From positions 4,774,001-4,838,000 of the forward strand of contig NZ_CP135079.1 in the NCBI RefSeq assembly GCF_032121415.1: 64,000 nucleotides of DNA, in the 5' to 3' direction. The position numbers were made by a program, and so were the translations under genes. Source of the stretch: Streptomyces parvus (GTDB lineage Bacteria; Actinomycetota; Actinomycetes; Streptomycetales; Streptomycetaceae). Below the pieces are notes generated by a model. The model ran no database searches. It was not told where the DNA came from and saw only the letters and a program-made list of their open reading frames with translations. Below are positions 33,419-43,088 of this stretch, piece after piece (position 1 is the stretch's first letter; the number at the start of each line of letters is the position of its first letter).

Positions 33419-36400
33419 TCAGGCCTCGAAGACCTCGTTGACCAACTGCGTCTGCTCCGCCTGGTGGCGCTTGGCCGAGCCGACCGCCGGGGACGAGCCG
33501 TGCGGCCGCGAGATGCGGCGCAGGCGCTCGCCGTGCGGCACGTCCGCGCCGACCGCGAGGTCCAGGTGGTCGATCAGGTTGAGCGCGATGAACGGCCACG
33601 CACCCTGGTTCGCCGGCTCCTCCTGCGCCCACAGGTACTTCTCGGCGTTCGGGTACTTCGCGATCTCGGCCTGGATCTCCGCACCCGGCAGCGGGTACAG
33701 CCGCTCGAGGCGGATGATCGCGGTCTCCGTGTCGCCCCGCTTCTCCCGCTCGGCGTCCAGGTCGTAGTACAGCTTGCCCGAGACGAAGACGACCTTGCGG
33801 ACGTCCTCGGCCTTGACCGACGCGTCGCCGATCACCGGGCGGAAGCCGCCGGAGGTGAACTCCTCGATGGACGAGGCCGCCGCCTTCAGACGCAGCATCG
33901 ACTTCGGGGTGAAGACGATGAGCGGCTTGTGGTGCGGGTTGTGCACCTGCCAGCGCAGCAGGTGGAAGTAGTTCGACGGCAGGGTCGGCATCGCGACCGT
34001 CATGTTGTCCTGCGCGCACATCTGGAGGAAGCGCTCCGGGCGGGCGGAGCTGTGGTCCGGGCCCTGGCCCTCGTAGCCGTGCGGCAGGAGCAGCGTGACG
34101 CCGGAGGTCTGGCCCCACTTCTGCTCGGCCGAGGAGATGAACTCGTCCACGACGGTCTGCGCGCCGTTGACGAAGTCACCGAACTGGGCCTCCCAGATGA
34201 CCAGCGACTCCGGACGGGCCAGCGAGTAGCCGTACTCGAAGCCCATCGCCGCGTACTCGCTGAGCAGCGAGTCGTAGACGTTGTACCGGGCCTGGTCGTC
34301 CGCCAGGTACAGCAGCGGGGTGTAGTCCTCGCCGGTGACCTGGTCGACCAGGACCGCGTGGCGCTGGCCGAACGTGCCGCGGCGGGTGTCCTGGCCGGCG
34401 AGCCGGACCGGGGTGCCCTCCATCAGCAGCGAACCGATGGCCAGCGTCTCGCCCATGCCCCAGTCGATCGTGCCGTTCTCCACCGAGGCCGCGCGGCGCT
34501 GCATCTGCGGCATCAGACGCGGGTGGACGGTGATCGATTCGGGGATGTTGACCTGCGACTCGGCGATCCGCTTGACGACCTCGGCGGAGACCGCGGTCTC
34601 GACGGCCACCGGGAACGCGGCCTGCGGTTCCGGGACGTGCGGGGAGGCGGGCTGTGAGGTGGCCTCGCGGACCTCCGCGAAGACCTTCTCCAGCTGGCCC
34701 TGGAAGTCCTGGAGCGCCTGCTCCGCCTCTTCCAGCGTGATGTCGCCGCGACCGATGAGGGACTCGGTGTAGAGCTTGCGCACCGAGCGCTTCTTGTCGA
34801 TCAGGGTGTACATCTGCGGGTTGGTGAACTCCGGGTTGTCACCCTCGTTGTGACCGCGGCGGCGGTAGCAGATGAGGTCGATCACGACGTCCTTGTTGAA
34901 CGCCTGCCGGAACTCGAAGGCGAGCCGCGCGACGCGGACCACGGCCTCCGGGTCGTCGCCGTTGACGTGGATGATCGGCGCCTCGATCATGCGCGCCACG
35001 TCGGTGGCGTACATCGAGGAGCGCGAGGACTCCGGGGCGGCGGTGAAGCCGACCTGGTTGTTGATCACCACGTGCACGGTGCCGCCGGTGCGGTAGCCGC
35101 GCAGCTGCGACATGTTGAGCGTCTCGGCGACGACGCCCTGGCCCGCGAAGGCCGCGTCGCCGTGGAGCGCGACCGGCAGGACCGTGAAGTCCGTGCCGCC
35201 CTTGTTGATGATGTCCTGCTTGGCGCGGGCGATGCCCTCCAGGACCGGGTCGACCGCCTCCAGGTGCGAGGGGTTGGCGGCCAGCGAGACCTTGATCTGC
35301 TCGCCGTCCAGACCGGTGAAGGTGCCCTCGGCGCCCAGGTGGTACTTGACGTCGCCGGAGCCGTGCATCGAGCGCGGGTCGAGGTTGCCCTCGAACTCGC
35401 GGAAGATCTGCGCGTACGACTTGCCGACGATGTTCGCCAGGACGTTCAGGCGGCCGCGGTGGGCCATACCGATGACGACCTCGTCGAGGCGGGCCTCGGC
35501 CGCGGAGTCGAGAACGGCGTCGAGCAGCGGGATGACGGACTCGCCGCCCTCCAGCGAGAACCGCTTCTGGCCGACGTACTTCGTCTGCAGGAAGGTCTCG
35601 AACGCCTCCGCGGCGTTCAGCCGGCGCAGGATGCGCAGCTGCTCCTCGCGCTCGGGCTTCGGGCGAGGGCGCTCCACCCGGTCCTGGAGCCACTTGCGCT
35701 GCTTCGGGTCCTGGATGTGCATGAACTCGATGCCGGTGGTGCGGCAGTACGACTCACGGAGCACGCCGAGGATGTCGCGGAGCTTCATCATCGTCTTGCC
35801 GGCGAACCCGCCGACCGCGAACTCCCGCTCCAGGTCCCACAGGGTGAGGCCGTGCTCGGTGATGTCCAGGTCGGGGTGCTTGCGCTGGTGGTACTCCAGC
35901 GGGTCGGTGTCGGCCATGACGTGGCCGCGGACCCGGTAGGAGTGGATCAGCTCGAAGACCCGCGCGGCCTTGGTGACGTCGTCGTCGTGCGAGGCGTCGA
36001 TGTCCTTGAGCCAGCGGACCGGCTCGTAGGGGATGCGCAGCGCCTTGAAGATCTCGTCGTAGAACTCGTTCTCGCCGAGCAGCAGCTGGGAGAGGACGCG
36101 CAGGAACTCGCCGGAGGCGGCACCCTGGATGACCCGGTGGTCGTAGGTCGACGTGAGCGTCATGACCTTCGAGATACCGAGCTTGTTGAGGGTGTCCTGG
36201 GAGGTGCCCTGGAACTCCGCCGGGTAGTCCATCGCGCCGACGCCCATGATGAGGCCCTGACCGGGCATCAGGCGGGGCACCGAGTGGACGGTGCCGATGC
36301 CGCCGGGGTTGGTCAGCGAGGCGGTGACGCCGGTGAAGTCGTCCATGCCGAGCTTGCCGATGCGGGCGCGCCGGACGATGTCCTCGTACGCCTGCCAGAA

Positions 36401-37243
36401 CTCGAAGAAGTTGAGCGTCTCGGCTTTCTTGATGGCCGCGACGACCAGCTGGCGGTCGCCGTTCGGCTTCACCAGGTCGATGGCCAGACCCAGGTTGACG
36501 TGCTCCGGCTTGACCAGGGTCGGCTTGCCGTCCTTCTCCGCGTAGGAGTAGTTCATCGACGGCATGGCCTTGAGGGCCTGCACCATCGCGTACCCGATGA
36601 GGTGCGTGAAGGAGATCTTCCCGCCGCGGGCCCGCTTGAGGTGGTTGTTGATGACGATGCGGTTGTCGAAGAGCAGCTTCACCGGGACCGCGCGGACGGA
36701 CGTGGCCGTCGGCAGCTCCAGCGAGGCGTTCATGTTCTTCGCGACGGCGGCCGAGGGGCCGCGCAGCGTCACGTACTCCGGTCCTGCCGGGGCCTCGGCG
36801 GACCCGTCCGCCGTGGGCTTGGCGGGCGCGGCAGCGGGCTTCGCCGCCGCGGGCTTCGCCTCGGCGGGAGCGGTCTTCGCCGGGGCCGGGGCCGGGGCGG
36901 CCTTGGTCGGGGCCGGCTGCGCGGGGGCGGCCGGAGCGGCGGCGGGCGCGGCCTTCGCCGGAGCCGGAGCGGCTGCCGGAGCGGGCGCGGCCGGGGCGGC
37001 GGCCTCGGTCGCCGGGGCCCCCGAGGCCCCGGGAGCGGGCTTGTCCGCCGTGCCGGCGGCACCCGGCTTGTAGTCGGCGAAGAAGTCCCACCAGGCACGA
37101 TCGACCGAACTGGGGTCCTGGAGGTACTGCTGGTAGATCTCGTCGACGAGCCATTCATTGGCGCCGAAAGCCGCGGCCGGGTTGGTGCCCGGGCTGGCTT
37201 GGTCGGTCGAGACGCTTGAGTTACTGGGGGACTGAGACGACAC
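33419..37243 (-). CDS. kgd: Multifunctional 2-oxoglutarate decarboxylase/dehydrogenase E1 with succinyltransferase domain
   Basis: A TCA-cycle enzyme of 1,274 residues in the actinobacterial fused form. Order: N-terminal helix (FGANEWLVDEIYQQYLQDPSS), Ala/Pro-rich linker (about 60-135), E2-type acyltransferase catalytic domain (to about 380; LTSTYDHRVIQGAASGEFLR contains the HxxxD), and the ThDP-dependent E1 (GMAHRGRLNVLANIVGK; GDAAFAGQGVVAETLN; the ThDP region near NNQVGFTAAPESSRSS; FGQRHAVLVDQ). There is no lipoyl domain. GTG 37243 was chosen because SSQSPSN-type starts are usual and AGAGGGCGG lies upstream. FHA-protein (GarA/OdhI) control is known for homologues. Confidence 0.93.
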   Translation of the reverse strand: MSSQSPSNSSVSTDQASPGTNPAAAFGANEWLVDEIYQQYLQDPSSVDRAWWDFFADYKPGAAGTADKPAPGASGAPATEAAAPAAPAPAAAPAPAKAAPAAAPAAPAQPAPTKAAPAPAPAKTAPAEAKPAAAKPAAAPAKPTADGSAEAPAGPEYVTLRGPSAAVAKNMNASLELPTATSVRAVPVKLLFDNRIVINNHLKRARGGKISFTHLIGYAMVQALKAMPSMNYSYAEKDGKPTLVKPEHVNLGLAIDLVKPNGDRQLVVAAIKKAETLNFFEFWQAYEDIVRRARIGKLGMDDFTGVTASLTNPGGIGTVHSVPRLMPGQGLIMGVGAMDYPAEFQGTSQDTLNKLGISKVMTLTSTYDHRVIQGAASGEFLRVLSQLLLGENEFYDEIFKALRIPYEPVRWLKDIDASHDDDVTKAARVFELIHSYRVRGHVMADTDPLEYHQRKHPDLDITEHGLTLWDLEREFAVGGFAGKTMMKLRDILGVLRESYCRTTGIEFMHIQDPKQRKWLQDRVERPRPKPEREEQLRILRRLNAAEAFETFLQTKYVGQKRFSLEGGESVIPLLDAVLDSAAEARLDEVVIGMAHRGRLNVLANIVGKSYAQIFREFEGNLDPRSMHGSGDVKYHLGAEGTFTGLDGEQIKVSLAANPSHLEAVDPVLEGIARAKQDIINKGGTDFTVLPVALHGDAAFAGQGVVAETLNMSQLRGYRTGGTVHVVINNQVGFTAAPESSRSSMYATDVARMIEAPIIHVNGDDPEAVVRVARLAFEFRQAFNKDVVIDLICYRRRGHNEGDNPEFTNPQMYTLIDKKRSVRKLYTESLIGRGDITLEEAEQALQDFQGQLEKVFAEVREATSQPASPHVPEPQAAFPVAVETAVSAEVVKRIAESQVNIPESITVHPRLMPQMQRRAASVENGTIDWGMGETLAIGSLLMEGTPVRLAGQDTRRGTFGQRHAVLVDQVTGEDYTPLLYLADDQARYNVYDSLLSEYAAMGFEYGYSLARPESLVIWEAQFGDFVNGAQTVVDEFISSAEQKWGQTSGVTLLLPHGYEGQGPDHSSARPERFLQMCAQDNMTVAMPTLPSNYFHLLRWQVHNPHHKPLIVFTPKSMLRLKAAASSIEEFTSGGFRPVIGDASVKAEDVRKVVFVSGKLYYDLDAEREKRGDTETAIIRLERLYPLPGAEIQAEIAKYPNAEKYLWAQEEPANQGAWPFIALNLIDHLDLAVGADVPHGERLRRISRPHGSSPAVGSAKRHQAEQTQLVNEVFEA

Positions 37244-37525
37244 GGCGGCAACCGCCCTCTTCCGCTTCACAAGGTGATGGACAGCGGAAATCAAGGCTAC
37301 GCCCCCCGAACCGTTCCTTGCAGGCCGGGCCGGTGCTTCGTCGTGCACATCACATCGAAGGGCGGGTTTCGGCGCAGGAAATGGCGGGAAACAAGCGAGG
37401 TTCCACTGCACTTCGGGTACGCAGGACCGTGGACACGGCCCTGCGACCGCATCCCCTTGAGGCCCCTTGCTGGCTGGACACGTATGAACGTGCCCCTCCG
37501 GTTCGACCCTATGCCAACGAGACCG

Positions 37526-38602
37526 TCAACCGCGCGGCTCGGGGATTCCCGGGAGAGTGACCTGGATGCGGCAGCCCCGTACGGATTCGGCCACACCGAT
37601 CCGGCCGCCGTGCAGATCGACCGCCCACCGGGCGATGGCGAGACCGAGGCCCGTACCGCCGTCGCTTCCCGGACCCTGCGGGGAGGGCGCCTGGCCCCGG
37701 TTGAAACGCTCGAAGACCCGGTGGCGCTCCGCCTCCGGGATGCCGGGCCCCTCGTCGATGACTTCCAGCTCCAGCGACTCGGGGGAGGCCCCGCGCCGGG
37801 CCAGCACCGTCACCCGGCCGTGCGGCGGGCTGTGCTTGACCGCGTTGTCGATCAGGTTCGCGACCACCTGGTGCAGCCGCTCGGCGTCCGCGTGCGCGGT
37901 GAGCTCCGGCGGCGAGACGTCCAGATGCAGATGGACGTCCGTACGGGAGTGATTGCCCGAACCCGACGACAGGCGTCGCTGGGAGGCGGCGAGGTTCGCC
38001 TCCTTCAGTACGCCCGACAGGTACGGCCACACCTCGAAACGGCGTGCCTTGAGTGCGACGACCCCGTTGTCCAGCCGCGAGAGGTCCAGCAGCGTCTCGA
38101 CGAGCCGGCCCAGCCGCTCCGTCTGCTTCAGCGCCGTGCGCATCGTCTCCGGATCGGCGGCGGACACCCCGTCCACCACGTTCTCCAGCACGGCTCTGAG
38201 CGCGGCGATGGGGGTGCGCAGCTCATGGCTGACATTGGCGACCAGCTCTTTTCGATGCCGGTCCTCCGCCTCCAGATCGTCCGCCATGCGGTTGATCGTC
38301 TGCGCCAGGTCACCCAGCTCGTCCCGCCGCCCGGCGCCGCTCACCCGGCGCGTGTAGTCGCCGTGCGAGATCGACCGGGCCACCGCTCTCATCTCGTCCA
38401 GCGGCGCGGTCAGACCGTGCGCCACGAACTGGGTGATCAGCAGCGTGGCGATCACCGAGAACACCGTGATGAAGCGGAACTCCGTACGGGTCCGCAGCGC
38501 GACGATCAGCAGGCCCGTGGTGATGAACACCGAGACCACGACGAGCGTGCCGAGCTTGGCCTTGATCGAGAAGGGCCGCAGTCCGGACCCTGGCCGGGTC
38601 AT
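37526..38602 (-). CDS. Two-component sensor histidine kinase
   Basis: A 358-residue membrane kinase. Two transmembrane helices (about 18-38 and 44-66) with almost no extracellular loop, HAMP domain (TAPLDEMRAVARSISHGDYTRRV), H-box VSHELRTPIAALRAV (phospho-His), N-box NLIDNAVKHSPPHG, and G boxes VIDEGPGIPEAE and GGTGLGLAIARW. The short sensor region suggests intramembrane or cytoplasmic sensing. ATG 38602 overlaps the response-regulator stop (ATGA), so the two are cotranscribed. Signal unknown. Confidence 0.92.
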   Translation of the reverse strand: MTRPGSGLRPFSIKAKLGTLVVVSVFITTGLLIVALRTRTEFRFITVFSVIATLLITQFVAHGLTAPLDEMRAVARSISHGDYTRRVSGAGRRDELGDLAQTINRMADDLEAEDRHRKELVANVSHELRTPIAALRAVLENVVDGVSAADPETMRTALKQTERLGRLVETLLDLSRLDNGVVALKARRFEVWPYLSGVLKEANLAASQRRLSSGSGNHSRTDVHLHLDVSPPELTAHADAERLHQVVANLIDNAVKHSPPHGRVTVLARRGASPESLELEVIDEGPGIPEAERHRVFERFNRGQAPSPQGPGSDGGTGLGLAIARWAVDLHGGRIGVAESVRGCRIQVTLPGIPEPRG

Positions 38603-39336
38603 GGCGCGGGAGTCTCCAGGGCGTAGCCCACCCCGTGCACGGTACGGATCCGCTCCGCGCCGATCTTCCGGCGCAGCGCCTTGATGTGGCTGTCGACCGT
38701 ACGGGTGCCCGAGGCGTCCGCCCAGTCCCACACCTCGGCCAGCAGCTGCTCCCGGGAGAGCACGGCGCGGGGGGTGTTGGCGAGGCAGACCAGCAGGTCG
38801 AACTCGGTCGGCGTGAGGTGGACGTCCTCGGCGCGCACCCGGACCCGGCGCTGCGCGTGGTCGATCTCCAGCTCACCCAGGCGCAGTATCCCGCTGCGCG
38901 GGGTCACGGCGGCCAGCGCCGCCCGCTCCACCCGGCGCAGCAGCACGTGCACCCGGGCGGCCAGCTCGCGCATGGAGAACGGCTTGGTCATGTAGTCGTC
39001 GGCGCCCACCCCGAGCCCGACCAGCATGTCGGTCTCGTCGTCGCGCGCGGTGAGCATCAGCACCGGGACCGGGCGCGATGCCTGCACCCGGCGGCAGACC
39101 TCCAGGCCGTCGAAGCCCGGAAGCATGATGTCGAGCACCATCAGGTCGGGCTGCCAGGCCTCGGCCGCGTCCACGGCCGCGGGGCCGTCCAGCGCGGTCT
39201 GCACCAGGAAGCCCTCCGCCCGCAGCCGGGCGGAAATGGCGTCGACGATCGTGGCGTCGTCCTCGACCACCAGCACCCGGCGCTGAGCCCCCGGGGTGGC
39301 CGCGACGCCGTTGTGGGTGGTGTGTGTCTGTTCCAT
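38599..39336 (-). CDS. OmpR/PhoB-family response regulator
   Basis: A 245-residue regulator. The receiver has VLVVEDDATIV (acidic pair), phospho-Asp in LMVLDIMLPGFDGL, and KPFSMREL (Lys); the C-terminal winged helix includes LTPTEFDLLVCLANTPRAVLSREQLLAEVW and VDSHIKALRRKIG. ATG 39336 follows a 15-residue-extended alternative start that is less likely. Partner of the adjacent kinase. The 234-bp region 39337-39570 upstream holds its promoter. Confidence 0.92.
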   Translation of the reverse strand: MEQTHTTHNGVAATPGAQRRVLVVEDDATIVDAISARLRAEGFLVQTALDGPAAVDAAEAWQPDLMVLDIMLPGFDGLEVCRRVQASRPVPVLMLTARDDETDMLVGLGVGADDYMTKPFSMRELAARVHVLLRRVERAALAAVTPRSGILRLGELEIDHAQRRVRVRAEDVHLTPTEFDLLVCLANTPRAVLSREQLLAEVWDWADASGTRTVDSHIKALRRKIGAERIRTVHGVGYALETPAP

Positions 39337-39570
39337 CGCCCCGCCCCTGCCCGTTCTCGCGGGAGCCATTCCCCCGCAAGGCACGGTCTTCGCTCGTGTT
39401 TTCGTGGGTGATCCCGTGTGCCGGTCAGCAGCGTAAAGGCAGCGGAGGCCTCCCGGCTACGCAGGGTGTTGTCCCGGGGCCGCGAGTTCGGGCCGGGCGG
39501 GCGGCCGGATCGTCTGCCTTGTGCCGGTTGACCCGTGCCGCCGCCGGGCCGCGCATACCGGGAGGGGGGT

Positions 39571-40290
39571 TCAGCCGGTCCGGAGTGCGAGATGGACCAC
39601 GTCGGGCACACCTCGGGCAACGGCCACTTCTTCCGTCCGAACCCCGCTGAACCCGGCATTCCGCAATGCCTGCTCGAAGGCGGGCGACGGCTGCGCGGAC
39701 CAGACGGCGAGCACGCCGCCCGGGTTCAGACGGTCGTGGCAGTGCGCCAGACCGGCCGGGGAGTAGAGGCTTTCGTTGCCCTCCGTGACCGTCCAGTCGG
39801 GCCCGTTGTCGATGTCCAGGCAGAGCGCGTCGTAACGCTCCGTGGTGGTGCGGAGGTGGTCGACCAGGTCCGTGTGCAGGATCCCGGTCCTGGGGTCGGC
39901 CAGCGCCGCTCCGGAGATCCGGTCCAGCGGCCCCTCGCGGTGCCAGTCCACGATCGCCTGCTCCCGCTCCACGACCACGATCCGCCCCCAGCGCTCCTCC
40001 TCGGCGGCCCGCACCAGGGAGAACCCGACACCCAGGCCGCCGATCAGCACGGAGGGCGCCGTCCTCCCGGCGGGCAGTGAGGCCAGCGCGACGTCGATCA
40101 GCAGCCGCTCGGAGCGTCCGTCGGAGGTGTCCATCAGGAAGCAGCCGTTGGCGATGATCTCGAAGTGCTCCCCGCGCTCGCGCAGGACGACCTCGCCGAA
40201 GGGCCCCTCCCGGCGGTCGAGGACGACGGGGGTGTCGGTGGAGCGCACAGGCGGCGATTCCATCGGTTCGGGGGCGGTCGTCGCGGACAT
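39571..40290 (-). CDS. Spermidine-synthase-like (PABMT-fold) protein
   Basis: A 239-residue protein of the spermidine/spermine synthase fold: GERSERLLIDVALASLP-like region, nucleotide loop VLIGGLGVGFSLVRAA, VVVEREQAIVDWH and YDALCLDIDNGPDW. No speD-like decarboxylase gene is nearby, and the usual gatekeeping loop is not evident, so true polyamine synthesis is doubtful; such proteins may be methyltransferases or aminopropyltransferases with unknown substrate. ATG 40290 chosen from the conserved MSATT start. Confidence 0.75.
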   Translation of the reverse strand: MSATTAPEPMESPPVRSTDTPVVLDRREGPFGEVVLRERGEHFEIIANGCFLMDTSDGRSERLLIDVALASLPAGRTAPSVLIGGLGVGFSLVRAAEEERWGRIVVVEREQAIVDWHREGPLDRISGAALADPRTGILHTDLVDHLRTTTERYDALCLDIDNGPDWTVTEGNESLYSPAGLAHCHDRLNPGGVLAVWSAQPSPAFEQALRNAGFSGVRTEEVAVARGVPDVVHLALRTG

Positions 40291-40517
40291 GGGGCGGCTC
40301 TCCGGTATCCGGTCGTGGCGGTCGATGCCGCCCATCCTGTCCCGTCGCGCGGGTGGAGGCCAGCGCCTTTCCCGCTCCGGAGAGGGGAACAACTGCCCGC
40401 CGTCGAGCGCTCCCGTACGGGGAGGGCGCCTGGGCGGGAAGGGGCGCGGGGTGTGGCGGGGGGTGTTGATCGCTCAGAGCGAACATCGACCGGGGAACAT
40501 TCGGCGGCTCACAAGCA

Positions 40518-40536
40518 TTGAGTCCACATAGCTCAA
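40518..40536. promoter_or_regulatory. HAIR (HspR-binding) operator of lon
   Basis: TTGAG-N9-CTCAA matches the core of the HAIR consensus CTTGAGT-N7-ACTCAAG; only the outer C/G and one inner base differ. It lies 23 bp upstream of the lon start. HspR control of lon is established in Streptomyces. Confidence 0.85.
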
Positions 40537-40558
40537 CTTGCCTGCCGAAGGGGAGATC

Positions 40559-42973
40559 ATGACTAACGAGTCCCAGGCGTTCACACCGATCGACCTGCCC
40601 GTGCTGCCGCTCGACGACGAGGTCGTCCTGCCCGGCATGGTGGTGCCGCTGGACCTGTCCGACACCGAGGTGCGCGCCGCCGTCGAGGCCGCGCAGGCCG
40701 CAGCCCGTCCCGGCGGCGGAAAGCCCCAGGTGCTGCTGGTCCCGCGGATCGACGGCACGTACACGGGGACCGGTGTCCTCGGCACCGTCGAGCAGGTCGG
40801 ACGCCTGTCGGACGGCGATCCGGGCGCCCTCATCCGGGCCCGTGACCGGGTCCGCATCGGAGCCGGGACCAGCGGTCCCGGCCGGGCGCTCTGGGTGGAG
40901 GGGACCGTGCTGGAGACCGCCGCCCCCGACCCGCTGCCCGGATCCGCCGCCGAGCTGGTCAAGGAGTACAAGGCGCTCGCCACCAGCTGGCTGAAGAAGC
41001 GCGGCGCCTGGCAGGTCGTGGACCGGATCCAGCAGATCGAGGACGTCTCCGCGCTCGCCGACAACTCCGGATACTCACCGTTCCTCTCGACCGCCCAGAA
41101 GGTCCAGCTCCTGGAGACCGTGGACCCGATCGCCCGGCTGAAGCTCGCCATCCAGTGGCTGAGCGAGCACCTTGCCGAGCAGGACGTGGCCGAGTCCATC
41201 GCCAAGGACGTCCAGGACGGCGTCGACAAGCAGCAGCGGGAGTTCCTGCTGCGCCGCCAGCTCGACGCCGTACGCAAGGAGCTCGCCGAGCTCAACGGCG
41301 ACCCGGAGGACGAGTCCGACGACTACCGGGCCCGCGTCGAGGCCGCCGACCTGCCCGAGCACGTCCGCCAGGCCGCGCTCAAGGAGGTCGAGAAGCTGGA
41401 GCGCTCCAGCGACCAGTCCCCCGAGGGCTCCTGGATCCGCACCTGGCTGGACACCGTCCTCGAACTGCCGTGGACCGAGCGGACCGAGGACGCCTACGAC
41501 ATCCGCGGCGCCCAGGAGGTCCTGGACGCCGAGCACGCAGGCCTGGCCGATGTGAAGGAACGCATCACCGAGTACCTGGCGGTGCGCAAGCGCCGGGCCG
41601 ACCGGGGCCTCGGCGTCGTCGGCGGGCGTCGCGGCGGAGCGGTCCTCGCCCTCGTCGGCCCGCCCGGCGTCGGCAAGACCTCGCTCGGCGAGTCCGTCGC
41701 GCACGCCATGGGCCGCAAGTTCGTCCGTGTCGCACTCGGCGGTGTCCGGGACGAGGCGGAGATCCGGGGCCACCGGCGTACGTACGTCGGCGCGCTCCCC
41801 GGCCGGATCGTGCGGGCCATCAAGGAGGCCGGTTCGATGAACCCGGTCGTCCTGCTCGACGAGATCGACAAGGTCGGCTCCGACTTCCGGGGCGACCCGG
41901 CCGCCGCTCTGCTCGAAGTCCTCGACCCGGCGCAGAACCACACCTTCCGCGACCACTACCTGGAGGTCGAGCTCGACCTCAGCGACGTCGTCTTCCTGGC
42001 CACCGCCAACGTCCTCGAAGCCATCCCGGAGGCCCTGCTCGACCGTATGGAGCTGGTCCGCCTCGACGGCTACACCGAGGACGAGAAGGTCGTCATCGCC
42101 CGGGACCACCTGCTCCCGCGCCAGCTGGAGCGGGCCGGTCTGGAGAAGGACGAGGTCGCCCTGGAGGAGTCGGCGCTGCGCAAGCTGGCCGGCGAGTACA
42201 CCCGTGAGGCGGGCGTACGGAATCTGGAGCGGGCGGTGGCCCGGCTGCTCCGCAAGGTCGCGGCCCAGCACGAACTGGGCGACCGCGAGCTGCCGTTCAC
42301 GGTGACCGACGCGGATCTGCGCGGCCTGATCGGGCGTCCGCACCACGTGCCCGAGTCCGCACAGGACCCGGCCGAGCGCCGCACCGCGGTGCCGGGCGTG
42401 GCCACCGGGCTCGCGGTGACCGGGGCCGGCGGTGACGTGCTCTTCGTCGAGGCGTCGCTCGCCGACCCGGAGACCGGGGCGTCCGGACTGACCCTGACCG
42501 GTCAGCTCGGGGACGTCATGAAGGAGTCCGCGCAGATCGCGCTGAGCTTCCTGCGGTCGCACGGCGCGGAGCTGGAGCTGCCGGTCGCCGACCTCAAGGA
42601 CCGGGGCGTGCACGTCCACTTCCCGGCGGGCGCGGTCCCCAAGGACGGCCCGAGCGCCGGCATCACGCTGACGACCGCGCTGGCCTCGCTGCTCTCCGGA
42701 CGCCTCGTCCGTACGGATGTCGCGATGACCGGTGAGGTGTCGCTGACCGGACGGGTCCTGCCGATCGGCGGCGTCAAGCAGAAGCTGCTGGCCGCGCACC
42801 GGGCGGGCATCACGACCGTGGTGATCCCCCAGCGCAACGAGGCCGACCTGGACGACGTCCCGGCCGAGGTGCTGGAGAAGCTGGACGTCCACCCGGTCAC
42901 CGACGTCCGCCAGGTGCTGGAGATCGCCCTCGCCCCGGCCAGGACCGGGGAGAGGATCCCGGCCGCGGCCTGA
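40559..42973 (+). CDS. lon: ATP-dependent Lon protease
   Basis: An 804-residue cytoplasmic AAA+ serine protease for misfolded and regulatory proteins. It has the N-terminal substrate-recognition domain (LPVLPLDDEVVLPGMVVPL), Walker A GPPGVGKTSLGE, Walker B in NPVVLLDEIDKVGSDFRGDP, and the C-terminal protease domain with catalytic Ser in PKDGPSAGITLTTALAS and Lys following (KQKLLAAHRAGI). ATG 40559 follows AAGGGGAG; a TTG 21 bp upstream is not needed. The HAIR operator makes it a heat-shock gene under HspR. Confidence 0.96.
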   Translation: MTNESQAFTPIDLPVLPLDDEVVLPGMVVPLDLSDTEVRAAVEAAQAAARPGGGKPQVLLVPRIDGTYTGTGVLGTVEQVGRLSDGDPGALIRARDRVRIGAGTSGPGRALWVEGTVLETAAPDPLPGSAAELVKEYKALATSWLKKRGAWQVVDRIQQIEDVSALADNSGYSPFLSTAQKVQLLETVDPIARLKLAIQWLSEHLAEQDVAESIAKDVQDGVDKQQREFLLRRQLDAVRKELAELNGDPEDESDDYRARVEAADLPEHVRQAALKEVEKLERSSDQSPEGSWIRTWLDTVLELPWTERTEDAYDIRGAQEVLDAEHAGLADVKERITEYLAVRKRRADRGLGVVGGRRGGAVLALVGPPGVGKTSLGESVAHAMGRKFVRVALGGVRDEAEIRGHRRTYVGALPGRIVRAIKEAGSMNPVVLLDEIDKVGSDFRGDPAAALLEVLDPAQNHTFRDHYLEVELDLSDVVFLATANVLEAIPEALLDRMELVRLDGYTEDEKVVIARDHLLPRQLERAGLEKDEVALEESALRKLAGEYTREAGVRNLERAVARLLRKVAAQHELGDRELPFTVTDADLRGLIGRPHHVPESAQDPAERRTAVPGVATGLAVTGAGGDVLFVEASLADPETGASGLTLTGQLGDVMKESAQIALSFLRSHGAELELPVADLKDRGVHVHFPAGAVPKDGPSAGITLTTALASLLSGRLVRTDVAMTGEVSLTGRVLPIGGVKQKLLAAHRAGITTVVIPQRNEADLDDVPAEVLEKLDVHPVTDVRQVLEIALAPARTGERIPAAA

Positions 42974-42994
42974 CCGCCGTACGCCGGCCCGGCT

Positions 42995-43033
42995 CGGACG
43001 CCCGCTTCCCGCTGCGCGGGGGCGGGCCGTCCG
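42995..43033. terminator. Probable terminator after lon
   Basis: Imperfect hairpin: CGGAC-G-CCCGC pairs with GCGGG-CC-GTCCG, with a nested CCGC/GCGG stem in the loop, 22 bp after the lon stop. Confidence 0.55.
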
Positions 43034-43088
43034 CGTGTCCGGGGCGTGGCGCAGGGCGTGGCCTCCGGGACGTCGTCCGGGACGCGGC

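Noticed and set aside
34850..37219. 789-residue plus-strand ORF opposite kgd
   Set aside because: It lies entirely on the other strand of a clear kgd gene; Arg/Gly/Val/Leu-rich composition is a GC-bias shadow and shows no family motif.
40538..40558. TTG start extending Lon by 7 residues
   Set aside because: It would overlap the HAIR operator region, and ATG 40559 has a good Shine-Dalgarno.
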